A stretch of 64,000 nucleotides of DNA, from assembly GCA_020161795.1 (NCBI GenBank), contig JAIUOR010000012.1:1-64000 (forward strand), given 5' to 3'. Below are positions 34,180 through 42,420 of the stretch, in pieces (position 1 is the first letter of the stretch; each line of letters opens with the position of its first letter). The DNA comes from Actinomycetota bacterium. GTDB taxonomy: Bacteria > Actinomycetota > Actinomycetes > Propionibacteriales > Propionibacteriaceae. The notes below the pieces were generated by a model. That model did no database searches and was not told the origin of the DNA. It saw only the letters and a list, made by a program, of their open reading frames with translations. The position numbers and the translations under genes were made by a program.

Positions 34180-34198
34180 TTTCACAAAGATATGTAAA
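34180..34198 (-). promoter_or_regulatory. AT-rich Crp/Fnr-like site upstream of the nirK operon
   Basis: On the minus strand TTTACA-TATCTT-TGTGAAA, 19 nt, begins 15 nt before the start of the NnrS-like gene. It sits within a 35-nt AT-rich stretch that stands out in this GC-rich sequence. The half sites TTTAC and GTGAAA resemble a Crp/Fnr-superfamily or NO-sensor (Nnr/Dnr) operator, though symmetry is imperfect. It may also hold the -10. Confidence 0.35.
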
Positions 34199-34273
34199 AA
34201 ATACCCCATCGTGGACTTCCCGGCGGCGATACCGAAGGAGAAGGTGGGGCCTGGAGTGTGAAATCCTGGCGGC

Positions 34274-34984
34274 ATGCGACTGCTTCTGATCCGGCACGGC
34301 GAGTCGGTCAACAACCGCATCCAGGCCGACACCGGCAGCTGGGCGGGCCGCTCCCCCGATCCGGAGCTGACCGCGTTGGGGCAGATCCAGGCGAACCGGC
34401 TCGCGACCTTCTACGTCGACCGGCAACTGCCGCGCCCCGACGTCCTGCTGACCTCGCTGATGCAGCGCGCGGTCGCGACCGCCGCTCCCCTGGCCCGCGC
34501 GCTCGACCTGCCCCTGCAGGGCCACCCGCTGCTGCACGAGGTGGGCGGCATCTACGAGGCCGACGACGAAGGCCCGCACGTCCAGGGCCGGCCGCTGCCG
34601 GGCAGCCCGGCCAGCGCCCTCCTGGCGCTGAGCCCCGATCTAGTGCTCCCGCAGGAGGCGGACGAGACCGGCTGGCACCATCGTCCGTTCGAGGCTCCCC
34701 ACCACGCCTGGGAGCGAGCCTGCGAGGTCACCGCCGCCCTGCGCACCGCCTACGGCGACACCGACCGCCTGGTCGGCGTGGTCTCCCACGCCTGGTTCAG
34801 CCAGTACCTCATTCACGCCTTCCTGGGCTGGGCGCCCGCGCCGGACGGCAGGCTGTCGGCCTGGCTGACGATCCACAACAGCGGACACACCCTGATCGAT
34901 CTCGAACCGGGTGTCGGCTGGCCGCCCGCCCTGATCTGGCTGAATCGCCACGATCATCTGAGCGCGGACGAGATCACCAGCTGA
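34274..34984 (+). CDS. Histidine phosphatase (phosphoglycerate mutase-like) family protein
   Basis: A 236-residue member of the branch-1 histidine phosphatases. The catalytic RHG motif opens the protein (LLIRHGES) and the second catalytic His is in GVVSHAWFSQYL near residue 168; LTSLMQRAVATA supplies the Arg and ELTALGQIQA the phosphate-pocket region. The substrate could be a sugar phosphate, nucleotide or phosphoprotein. Divergent from the nirK operon. The 5' half of the gene's own leader overlaps that promoter zone. No specific pathway can be named. Confidence 0.82.
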   Translation: MRLLLIRHGESVNNRIQADTGSWAGRSPDPELTALGQIQANRLATFYVDRQLPRPDVLLTSLMQRAVATAAPLARALDLPLQGHPLLHEVGGIYEADDEGPHVQGRPLPGSPASALLALSPDLVLPQEADETGWHHRPFEAPHHAWERACEVTAALRTAYGDTDRLVGVVSHAWFSQYLIHAFLGWAPAPDGRLSAWLTIHNSGHTLIDLEPGVGWPPALIWLNRHDHLSADEITS

Positions 34985-35020
34985 GCACGATCCTCGGCCT
35001 CGCGAGAACCGGAGCCGGCC

Positions 35021-35599
35021 TCAGCGATGGACGAGCGGGATGTGCCCGATGCTGATCAGCGGGACGCCGTCGTAGTCGCTGCGCGTCTCGCCCTCGGTCA
35101 GCACGCAGGCGACGCCGACGACCTCGCAGTCGATCGACCGCAGGAAGCCGAAGAGCGCCGCCAGGGTGGCACCGGTGGACACCACGTCGTCCACGACCAG
35201 CACGCGCCGGCCGCGCAGGGCGGCCAGATCCTCCTGCCCGAACCACATCCGTTGCGGGAAGGAGGTGGTGATCGACGTCACCTCGACGCTGACCGGATCG
35301 GCCATGTACGCCTTGCGGCTCTTGCGGGCCACCACGAAGTCGCCCAGGCCCAGCCGGGAGGCCAGCTCGTAGGCCAGCGTGATCGCCTTGGCCTCCGGGG
35401 TGACGATGACGTCGACGCCGCCCGCGAGGAGATCCTCGATCCGGGACAGCAACGAGGTGGCGGAGGCCTTGACCCAGGCCACCTTGTCGAGCAGCACGAA
35501 GGAGTAGATCCCGAGGTCGTCCGAGATCCACTGAAGCGGGAGTTCCGCGACGACCTCCCCGCCCAGCGGGACGTTCAGCACGGGTGCGGGCTCGGTCAT
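35021..35599 (-). CDS. Phosphoribosyltransferase family protein (adenine/xanthine PRT-like)
   Basis: A 192-residue type I phosphoribosyltransferase. The PRPP motif RVLVVDDVVSTGATLAAL is near residue 130; VDVIVTPEAKAITLAYELA and the region FVVARKSRKAYM mimic the adenine/xanthine PRT family. It should make a purine nucleotide from base and PRPP. ATG at 35599 has GAGGAG; the start four codons upstream at 35611 is unlikely. It is convergent with the histidine phosphatase and followed upstream by a catabolic island. Purine specificity is not determinable here. Confidence 0.8.
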   Translation of the reverse strand: MTEPAPVLNVPLGGEVVAELPLQWISDDLGIYSFVLLDKVAWVKASATSLLSRIEDLLAGGVDVIVTPEAKAITLAYELASRLGLGDFVVARKSRKAYMADPVSVEVTSITTSFPQRMWFGQEDLAALRGRRVLVVDDVVSTGATLAALFGFLRSIDCEVVGVACVLTEGETRSDYDGVPLISIGHIPLVHR

Positions 35600-35743
35600 G
35601 GCGCTCCTCATGGTCCGGGTTCCGGGTCGGCGGTCACGGCCACCCGATGCTCCGATTCTCGCTCATGGCGGCGGGCGGCGACCCCACGCACCCGGGACGG
35701 ACGCGAGCAACCCCCGATTCAGGCGCGGAGGGCACCCCCGACG

Positions 35744-36712
35744 CTAGCCGAGCGCGTCGAACCGGCCATCGGACACCCGCAGGCGTCCGGTGGCGTCCCA
35801 CCCGACGGCCATCGGCTCGGACAGCGATCCGACGAAGTCCCCGTCCTGGCCGACGTGGTTGAAGGCGAAGAGCCACCACGCGCCCTCCCGGTCCTGCAGC
35901 AGCCGGCCCGCATACAGCGACTCGTCGGTCAGCCGCGTGGCCTTCGCGATGTCGTAGGGGCCGGTGGGGGCGTCGACCGGAACCGACCACACGCCACCGC
36001 GCTCGCCGGTGGCGCGTCGCCGCGCGGCGAGTTCGCCGTGCAGGGACGAGAACAACAGCACGTGCCGCCCGTCCACGGTCGCGAGCTGTGGCACCTCCAG
36101 GTGCCCGAACCCCGCGCCGGGGGCCGAGAGCGGCGGCTGCACGGTCCACTCGTCGAGATCGGGCGAGGTGGCATGACCGATCACACCCCGGTCGTCGGTC
36201 GCGCCCTCGGGTGAGCGCGCGGTGATCAGCATGTGCCACTGACCACCCTCGGCGAAGACCCACGGGTCACGCCATGCCTCGTCCGGCCAGCTTGTTCCGT
36301 CGAACTTCTCGTACCACCGCGGATCGGCCTCGGTGAGCGCGGTGTCGCCGGTCCTAGTCCAGGTGTAGAGGTCGGACGAGGTCGCGGCGCCGATGCGCTG
36401 CACGGTCGCGTTCTCGGCGCGGTTGGTTCCGGTGTAGAACAACCGCCAGGTGCCAGCGGGATCCTTGACGATGGAGCCCGTCCACGTCGTGTAGTCGTCG
36501 AAGGCGGGCTCATCCGAGGCGATCAGGGCGTCGGCGACCTCCTGCCACTGGCGCAGATCGGACGAGATCGCGTGCCCGACCGTGACGTGGAAGTGACGCC
36601 GATCCGGGTTCCCGAGCGCGCGTGAGGCCTTCAGGTAGAACGCGTGGTAGTGCTCGCCGTCGTCGGCGAACCACATGTCCCAGGTCCACGCATCGGGAAG
36701 TACGTACGACAT
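35744..36712 (-). CDS. Short GH32/GH68-clan beta-fructosidase-like glycoside hydrolase
   Basis: A 322-residue five-bladed beta-propeller hydrolase of clan GH-J. Nucleophile region AWTWDMWFADDG replaces the usual WMNDPNG; RDPWVF (here WRDPWVFAEG) gives the transition-state Asp, and GHLEVPQL gives the acid/base Glu. The usual C-terminal beta-sandwich of GH32 is missing, which gives the small size. It has no signal peptide, so acts inside the cell. It is the last gene of the LacI operon. Beside a GH91 enzyme it would cleave inulobiose or other fructans/fructo-disaccharides to fructose. Related actinobacterial propellers are little studied, so exact substrate is inference. Confidence 0.72.
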   Translation of the reverse strand: MSYVLPDAWTWDMWFADDGEHYHAFYLKASRALGNPDRRHFHVTVGHAISSDLRQWQEVADALIASDEPAFDDYTTWTGSIVKDPAGTWRLFYTGTNRAENATVQRIGAATSSDLYTWTRTGDTALTEADPRWYEKFDGTSWPDEAWRDPWVFAEGGQWHMLITARSPEGATDDRGVIGHATSPDLDEWTVQPPLSAPGAGFGHLEVPQLATVDGRHVLLFSSLHGELAARRRATGERGGVWSVPVDAPTGPYDIAKATRLTDESLYAGRLLQDREGAWWLFAFNHVGQDGDFVGSLSEPMAVGWDATGRLRVSDGRFDALG

Positions 36713-36736
36713 CGGTTTTCGGCCTCTCGGTTCGGG

Positions 36737-37780
36737 TCAGTGCGCGGCGGGGGCGGCGTCGCTCGGCGGAGCGACGGAGCTGCGGTGGATCACCGGGCCC
36801 CGTAGCAGCGCCGTCGGGGTGTCACCGATCGTGCCGTTGATCTTCTTGAAGAGCTTCTGCGCGGCCCAGACGCCCATGTCGTAGTGCGGCAGTTCGATCG
36901 TGGTCAGACCCGGGTAGAGACCGTCGGCGACGTACTCCTGGTTGTCGAATCCGACGATAGAGACATCCTGGGGGATGCGCAGCCGCAGTTCGGCAGCCGC
37001 GCGATAGGCGCCCATCGCGATGCGGTCGTTGAAGCAGAAGACGCCTGTCGGCCGGTCCGGGCCGGCGAGGAGTCGCATGGCCGCGGCGTAGCCCCCGGCA
37101 GCGTCGGATTCGACCGCGACGACGGCCAGATCCCGCGCGGAGAGCCCGGCCTCGAACATGCGGGCACGGAACCCCTCGAGCCGCCCCGCCGAGGCGGGGA
37201 TGTCGTCGATGTTGTTGATGAAGCCCAGTCGTCGGTGCCCTGCCGCGATCAGGGTGTCCGCAGCGTCATGCCCACCGGCGGCCTCGTCCGGGGCGACCCA
37301 CGGCACGCCGGGGGTCGTGCACTGGGCATTGAGGAAGACCGTGGGAACCGAGGCGAGCTGCGAGGGCAGTTCGAGCTCACGATGGAACATGGAGGCGTAG
37401 AGGATGCCGTCGACCTGGCGGCGCAGCAGTTCTTCGATCTCCCGGTTCTCCACGTCGCGCTGGTACCCCGTCGACACCACGAACATGACCGTGTCCCGGG
37501 TCAGCGCCACCTCCTGCGCGCCGAGGACGAGCTTGCCGGCGAACGGCGTCGTGACGATCTCGTCGCCGATCAGCCCGATCGTGTTCGACCGCCGGGTACG
37601 CAGCGACTGGGCCAGCCCGTTGGGCACATATCCCAGCCGCGCCGACACGTCCTGGATGCGTTGCCGGGTGACCGGATTCACCCGCAGCCCCGGCACGTTG
37701 TTGAGGACGTGCGAGACCGTGGTGATCGACACCCCGGCCTCTTCGGCGACCTGCTTGATCGTGACTCTTCTTTGCTTCAC
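36737..37780 (-). CDS. LacI family repressor of the fructan/difructose-anhydride operon
   Basis: A 347-residue LacI/GalR protein. The HTH (IKQVAEEAGVSITTVSHVLNN, about residues 8-28) and hinge helix (LAQSLRTRRSN) precede the periplasmic-binding-protein core. Leu of the hinge in GLAQSL normally intercalates at the central CpG of a palindromic operator; the operon promoter carries exactly such a CAARACGTYTTG site twice. GTG start at 37780 with GGAGAGG upstream. It lies between GH91 and GH32 in the operon, so expression would be self-controlled. The inducer is likely a fructo-disaccharide. Confidence 0.9.
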   Translation of the reverse strand: MKQRRVTIKQVAEEAGVSITTVSHVLNNVPGLRVNPVTRQRIQDVSARLGYVPNGLAQSLRTRRSNTIGLIGDEIVTTPFAGKLVLGAQEVALTRDTVMFVVSTGYQRDVENREIEELLRRQVDGILYASMFHRELELPSQLASVPTVFLNAQCTTPGVPWVAPDEAAGGHDAADTLIAAGHRRLGFINNIDDIPASAGRLEGFRARMFEAGLSARDLAVVAVESDAAGGYAAAMRLLAGPDRPTGVFCFNDRIAMGAYRAAAELRLRIPQDVSIVGFDNQEYVADGLYPGLTTIELPHYDMGVWAAQKLFKKINGTIGDTPTALLRGPVIHRSSVAPPSDAAPAAH

Positions 37781-37827
37781 CCCATGACCTCTCCAGGTCA
37801 GTATGGCCGGACGGATTGCATGTGCCG

Positions 37828-39141
37828 CTACGACCCCACCGACGGGGTCGCCCGGAACGCGTTCGCTGTCGCGTCGAGGACGACCTGGGCGGTGGTTCCC
37901 GAGTCGAGAATCGTGTTGCCGGTGGCTGCGGCATCCACCTGCACGGTCGTGACGGGGAGGCCCCGCGAAGCCTCGGTCGCCAGCAGCGCATCCACCTGGG
38001 CCGCGAAGCAGGAGTCGCTCGAGGTGGCGTTCACGTCCTTGGCCACCACATGGTTGCCGGCCACGTGGTTGCCGCTGCCGGAAACGATCCGAATGACGAC
38101 CGGCGGCGCGCCGGCCGGCCGGAGGCTCTGCGCATCGACGATCTCGGAGAAGTGGTTGCCGATCACCGAGTTGTCGCTGCCACTGATGCGCAGCAGCCCG
38201 AAGTCGTCGTCGCGTCCGTTGCCCACCCCGAAGAAGGGCGTCCACGGCTCGTGATCGCGCAGGAAGTGGTTCGACGACACGAGGTTCTCCGAGCTGTCCG
38301 CGTCGAGGATCACCATGCCCGGGTAGAACGAGTGCAGGCGATTGTTCGTCACGCTCGACCGCGTCACGCCGTGGAGGTTCACGCTGCTGGCGCCACGGGG
38401 AAAGACGTTGTTGGCCGTGACGAGCAGCCCGCCGTGGTTCTCGGCGTAGATCGAGTGGCCCCAGGATCCCGCCCCGATCAGGTTGTCGGTGATCTTCGAG
38501 GCCTGTCCCCACCCCCGCAGTTCGACGCAGTTGCCGCATTCGGCGATGAAGTTGTCGTGGACGGAGAGCGCGTCGGCGTTCCAGATCTCCAGCGCGTGTT
38601 CGAGGTACACGAACCCCATGCCGGTGATGCGGAACGAGTCGTTCGCGTCCACCACCTGAATGCCGGTCTTGCCGTTCTGGTAGGAGTTCTCCGGGTTCCC
38701 CCCGCGGTCGCCCCCGGTGAAGTGCAGCCCGTCGATGCAGAAGTTCGAGAACTCCACCGAACTGATCCGCGGGCTCCCGGTCCGCGCGATGCGGAAGGCG
38801 GCGTCCTCGACATCGACGATCACGCGGCTGCCCCCGGGCCACAGTTCGTGCAGCCCGGGCCATTCCGCCTCGGGCGTGTTGAACCGGATGCTCGACGAGG
38901 TGAACCCGTGCCCCGAGCCCTCTATCCGGACGAAGCTGAGGTCGATCAGCACCGGTGTGCGAAGCCGGTAGTCACCGGGCGGGAGGTGGACGACGGCGCC
39001 GGGCTTGCCGCCGTCGTCCACGTCGGCTTCCGCCTGACGCTCCCTGACGTCGGCGAGGATGCTGTTGATCACCGCGCCGATGTCGTCGTGCGGGTCGCCG
39101 TGGGGCCACCTCGTCACGTCGTAGTGGTTGCTGCTCGACAT
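37828..39141 (-). CDS. GH91 family: difructose-anhydride hydrolase / inulin fructotransferase-like, cytoplasmic
   Basis: A 437-residue right-handed beta-helix protein that I recognise as GH91 (inulin fructotransferase family). Strong blocks: DDIGAVINSILAD, PPGDYRLRTPVLIDLS, GSGHGFTSSSIRFNTP, NGKTGIQV, ITGMGFVYLEHALEI, AECGNCVELRGWGQAS, and RLHSFYPGM. The catalytic Asp196 and Glu207 keep the 11-residue spacing of Asp233/Glu244 in Bacillus IFTase and Asp207/Glu218 in Arthrobacter DFA-III hydrolase. Unlike secreted inulin fructotransferases it starts MSSSNHYDV with no signal peptide, and sits with an importer. I therefore favour intracellular hydrolysis of imported difructose anhydride to inulobiose. 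ATG at 39141 has GGGAGAG. Confidence 0.85.
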   Translation of the reverse strand: MSSSNHYDVTRWPHGDPHDDIGAVINSILADVRERQAEADVDDGGKPGAVVHLPPGDYRLRTPVLIDLSFVRIEGSGHGFTSSSIRFNTPEAEWPGLHELWPGGSRVIVDVEDAAFRIARTGSPRISSVEFSNFCIDGLHFTGGDRGGNPENSYQNGKTGIQVVDANDSFRITGMGFVYLEHALEIWNADALSVHDNFIAECGNCVELRGWGQASKITDNLIGAGSWGHSIYAENHGGLLVTANNVFPRGASSVNLHGVTRSSVTNNRLHSFYPGMVILDADSSENLVSSNHFLRDHEPWTPFFGVGNGRDDDFGLLRISGSDNSVIGNHFSEIVDAQSLRPAGAPPVVIRIVSGSGNHVAGNHVVAKDVNATSSDSCFAAQVDALLATEASRGLPVTTVQVDAAATGNTILDSGTTAQVVLDATANAFRATPSVGS

Positions 39142-39161
39142 CACTCTCTCCCGTCCCGCGT

Positions 39162-39998
39162 TCAGCCCTTGACTGCACCCATGGTGAGGCCGGCCACGAT
39201 GTGCCGCTGCAGGAACAGGGTAAGGATGATGACCGGCACCGAGTAGACCGCGGCGAGTGCCGTCATCCCACCCCAGTCCAGCCCGAACTGGCTCTGGAAG
39301 TTCGCGATGACCACCGGAGTCGTCTGCGCGCGCACCGACGTCAGCAGCAACGAGAAGAGGAACTCGTTCCACGAGGCCAGGAACGCGAAGATCGCCGTCA
39401 CCGCGAGCCCACCGGACACGACCGGCAGCACCACGCGCGTCATCGCCTGCAGCCGGCTGCAGCCGTCGACCTGCGCGGCCTCGCTGAGCTCGTCGGGGAC
39501 GGCCTCGAAGAAGCTCGCCATGAGCCAGATCGACAGCGGCAGCGAGATGGTCGTGTGCGCGAGGGCCAGACCGAACGAGGTGTCGGTCAGGCCGAGGTTG
39601 CGCATCACTTCGACCAGCGGCGCGCCGACGGCGATCGTCGGAACCATGCGGGTGACGAGGGCGGCCAGGATGAAGACGCGCCCGGAGGGAGTACGGAATC
39701 TCGTGATCGCATAGGCCGCGGGGACCGCGAAGACGAGGCTCAGCGCCGTGGAGATGAGCGCGGTGACCACGCTGTTGATGAGGGCCGCGTCCACCCCCTG
39801 CCGGGTCAGCGCGGACACGTAGTTCTCCAGTGTCCAGACGCTCGGCAGGACGTTCGGCGGCACCGCGATGGCTTCCAGCGGCGTCTTGAACGAAGTCAGC
39901 AGCAGGTGCAGGAACGGGAAGCCGTACAGCAGCAGGGCCAGCGCGAGCGCCGTCCAGAGCAGGATCCGGGCGGGGCCGCGGGTCTCGAGGGGATTCAT
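39162..39998 (-). CDS. CUT1 carbohydrate ABC transporter permease (MalG type)
   Basis: A 278-residue six-helix permease of the MalG/CUT1 family. The ATPase-coupling EAA motif is ELSEAAQVDGCSRLQAMTRVVLP near residue 190. Start overlaps the previous permease by 4 bp, and the GH91 gene follows 20 bp after its stop. No ATPase is encoded in the operon, so a shared MsiK-type ATPase elsewhere is expected, as is usual in actinobacteria. Confidence 0.9.
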   Translation of the reverse strand: MNPLETRGPARILLWTALALALLLYGFPFLHLLLTSFKTPLEAIAVPPNVLPSVWTLENYVSALTRQGVDAALINSVVTALISTALSLVFAVPAAYAITRFRTPSGRVFILAALVTRMVPTIAVGAPLVEVMRNLGLTDTSFGLALAHTTISLPLSIWLMASFFEAVPDELSEAAQVDGCSRLQAMTRVVLPVVSGGLAVTAIFAFLASWNEFLFSLLLTSVRAQTTPVVIANFQSQFGLDWGGMTALAAVYSVPVIILTLFLQRHIVAGLTMGAVKG

Positions 39999-40966
39999 CG
40001 CTCACCTGCCCCGGGTCGCCAGATGAGCAGGATCGCGACGATCGACACGGCCAGCATCGCCAGCAGGTAGACCGTGCCCATCGCGCTCGCCAGGCCCGGT
40101 TCACCGAATCGGGTCATCGTGCGGTAGATGAGCAGGCTGAGCGTGGTCGTGCTGCCCTGCGGGCCGCCGTCGGTCTGGATGAGGATGACGTCGAAGGCAC
40201 GCGCGGCGTCGATGCCGCGGACGATCAGGGCGACGGCGATCACCGGACGCAGCAGCGGGATGATGATGCTGAGCAGGATGCGCGGGTAGCGGGCGCCGTC
40301 GATGCGGGCGGCTTCGATGACCTCCCCGGGAATGTTCTGAAGCCCGGCGAACAGGACGAGCGTGATGAACGAGGTCGTCAGCCAGATGTCGGGAATCGCC
40401 ACCGAGAACAGCGCCAGGTTCGGGTTGCTCAGCCACTGGATCTGATCCGGGCTGGCGAGGAGGCCGGCCCGGAAGAGCAGTTCGTTGACGATGCCGAAGT
40501 TGTCGATGAGGAGGAACCGCCAGAGCAGACCGGCCACCACCGGCGCGATCATCAGCGGGTACATGAAGAGAGTGCGGAAGACGGTGGAGCGGCGCCCGAG
40601 CGCCGTGAAGAGCAGCGCCACGGCGAGGCCGAGGACGAACTCCATGGCGACGACGAACAGGGTGTAGACGAGCGTGCGCACCGATGCCGAGGTGAACGCC
40701 TCGGAGGTGAACGCCGCGACGTAGTTGTCGAAGCCGACGAAGGTGCGGGCGCTCCCGGCGAACGGGGAGATCTCGAAGAAGCTGTCGTAGACGAAGCGGG
40801 CGAGGGGCCAGAGGACGAAGGCGGCGAGGAACAGCGCCGCCGGGAGCATCAGGAGGAGAGCGAAGCGGCGGTCGCCGCGCTCTCTCCGCCCGATGCCAGG
40901 CGCCTTTCCAGCCGCTGCTGGGGCGGCCGAAGCCGCCCCAGCAGCAGTCGAGGATGTCGCGGGCAC
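39995..40966 (-). CDS. CUT1 carbohydrate ABC transporter permease (MalF type)
   Basis: A 323-residue six-helix permease with an Ala/Gly-rich N-terminal tail of 25 residues. The EAA motif is PGEVIEAARIDGARYPRILL near residue 220. GTG start at 40966 follows the binding-protein stop by 11 bp, with TAGGAG before it. It forms the heterodimeric channel with the MalG-type subunit, for import of an oligosaccharide, probably a difructose anhydride or fructo-oligosaccharide. Confidence 0.88.
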   Translation of the reverse strand: MPATSSTAAGAASAAPAAAGKAPGIGRRERGDRRFALLLMLPAALFLAAFVLWPLARFVYDSFFEISPFAGSARTFVGFDNYVAAFTSEAFTSASVRTLVYTLFVVAMEFVLGLAVALLFTALGRRSTVFRTLFMYPLMIAPVVAGLLWRFLLIDNFGIVNELLFRAGLLASPDQIQWLSNPNLALFSVAIPDIWLTTSFITLVLFAGLQNIPGEVIEAARIDGARYPRILLSIIIPLLRPVIAVALIVRGIDAARAFDVILIQTDGGPQGSTTTLSLLIYRTMTRFGEPGLASAMGTVYLLAMLAVSIVAILLIWRPGAGER

Positions 40967-40977
40967 GAGACAGGCTC

Positions 40978-42312
40978 CTACTTGATGATCGCTTCGATCT
41001 GGGTCTTGGCCTCGGAGAGCAGCGCCGCGGTGTCCGCGCCCGGCTCCACTGCCTTCTGCAGCGTGGGGATGAGCACCGAATCGGTGATCTCCTGCCACTT
41101 CTCGGTCTTCGGGCGCGGCAGGGTCTGCGGAGCCTCGAGCGTGGTCACGAGAGCGGGGAAGTTCTCGAAACCGGGCTGGCCGTTCTTGCTCTCGAAGGCG
41201 CTCTTGCGCGCGACGAGCCCGAGCGAGGTGTCGGCCGAGAGGTCGTTGTGCTCGTAGGCGAAGGCGATGAAGTCCTTCGCGGCGTCCTGGTTCTTCCCGC
41301 TCGCGGGAACGGAGAGGTACCAGGCACCCGGGACGCCGGCGATGCCGCCGGGGCCGCCGATCATCGGTGCGACACCGATCGAATCCTTGATCGGCGAGTC
41401 ATCCGGGGTCTGCCGGTAGGCGTGGCCCCAGAACCGCATCATGGCGAGGTTGCCCTGGTAGAAGAGGTTCTGCGCACCTGCCCAGTCGAGCTGGGCCGCA
41501 CCCGAGGGAGCGTACGGCAGCAGGCTCACGTAGAAGTCGAGCGCCTCCTTGTGGGCCGCGCTGTCGATCGTGACCGCGCCGGTCGCGGGGTCGAGCACCA
41601 TCTGCTTTTCACCGGCCTGGGAGACGGTCGCGAGCCACTCGGTCTCGACCGCGCCCTTGACGTCGGTGCCGTAGAGATCGACTGTGCCGTCGCCGTCGGT
41701 GTCGCGCGTGAAGAACTCGGCGACGTCGCGGTACTGCTCCCACGTCGTCGGAGCCGCCAGCGGATAGCCGTACTTCTCCTCGAACTCCTTCTTGTTCGCG
41801 TCGTCGGAGAACAGGTCGGTGCGGTAGAAGAGGATCTCGGAGTTGGTCCAGACCGGCATCCCGACGAAGCTGTCGCCGACCTTGGCCTCGCTGACCAGGC
41901 CTCCGAAGAGGTCTGCCTGGACGTCGTCGGTGAACAGATCGTCCAGCGGCGCGAGCCCGGGGCCGAACGCGGTCAGCCAGATCGCGTCGAGCGCTGCGAT
42001 GTCGAAGGACGGACTGCCGGCCTGCAGCTCCGAGGAGATGCGGTCGTAGAGACCGGCGTAGGGAAGCTCGACGAGCGTGACGTCGATGCCTTTCTCGGAC
42101 TTGTAGAGGTCGGCCACCGGCTGCAACTCTGCCTTGCCGCCACCCTCGACGACGACGGTCAGCGCGCTCGCGGCGCTCTCGCCATTCTCACCGGACGGCC
42201 CGGTGGGGGTGCCGCCGGCACCGCATCCGCTGAGGGCGATCGCGGTGGCGCTGATCGCGGCCACGGCGACCCCGATGCGGCGCACGCGCCCTCCCGTGTG
42301 TGTGCGAAGCAT
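40978..42312 (-). CDS. Sugar ABC transporter substrate-binding lipoprotein (CUT1)
   Basis: A 444-residue extracellular solute-binding protein, family 1. The signal peptide ends in lipobox ALSGC (Cys near residue 30), so it is anchored outside the membrane. The core has the family pattern (VVVEGGGKAELQPVADLYKSE; VNMPAV-type domain around 80-110). Ca-like loop RDTDGDGTVDLYG near residue 205 resembles an EF-hand loop. It is the first gene of the operon; ATG at 42312 gives the complete signal peptide. It sets the transporter's specificity; ligand cannot be deduced from sequence alone. Confidence 0.9.
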   Translation of the reverse strand: MLRTHTGGRVRRIGVAVAAISATAIALSGCGAGGTPTGPSGENGESAASALTVVVEGGGKAELQPVADLYKSEKGIDVTLVELPYAGLYDRISSELQAGSPSFDIAALDAIWLTAFGPGLAPLDDLFTDDVQADLFGGLVSEAKVGDSFVGMPVWTNSEILFYRTDLFSDDANKKEFEEKYGYPLAAPTTWEQYRDVAEFFTRDTDGDGTVDLYGTDVKGAVETEWLATVSQAGEKQMVLDPATGAVTIDSAAHKEALDFYVSLLPYAPSGAAQLDWAGAQNLFYQGNLAMMRFWGHAYRQTPDDSPIKDSIGVAPMIGGPGGIAGVPGAWYLSVPASGKNQDAAKDFIAFAYEHNDLSADTSLGLVARKSAFESKNGQPGFENFPALVTTLEAPQTLPRPKTEKWQEITDSVLIPTLQKAVEPGADTAALLSEAKTQIEAIIK

Positions 42313-42357
42313 CTTCACTTCGGCTCCATTCGTTTGTGATTCGGTCTGGAAAAGACT

Positions 42358-42390
42358 GTGCCAAGACGTTTTGCCAAAACGTCTTGGCAC
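42358..42390. promoter_or_regulatory. Double LacI operator of the fructan operon
   Basis: A perfect 33-bp palindrome: 16-bp arms GTGCCAAGACGTTTTG and its complement around a central C (42374). It resolves into two overlapping LacI-type sites, GCCAAGACGTTTTGCC (42360-42375) and GCCAAAACGTCTTGGC (42373-42388), whose central CpGs are 13 bp apart. It lies directly after the -10 of the operon promoter, so binding would block transcription start. Confidence 0.88.
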
Positions 42391-42391
42391 G

Positions 42392-42420
42392 ATGGTAAAC
42401 GGCAGCGAGACAGGCGTCAA
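42392..42420 (-). promoter_or_regulatory. Sigma-A promoter of the fructan operon
   Basis: On the minus strand TTGACG (42420-42415), a 17-nt spacer, and TACCAT (42397-42392). Both hexamers match the housekeeping consensus and the spacing is optimal. Transcription would begin about 42385, inside the LacI operator, about 70 nt upstream of the binding-protein start. Confidence 0.8.

Noticed and set aside
37828-39141. Generic pectate lyase / right-handed beta-helix label
   Set aside because: Block-by-block match and the Asp/Glu spacing are specific to GH91.
37828-40104. One open frame covering GH91 and the permease gene
   Set aside because: The first 320 codons are out of frame with the MalG-type permease and have no family resemblance; GH91 starts at 39141.
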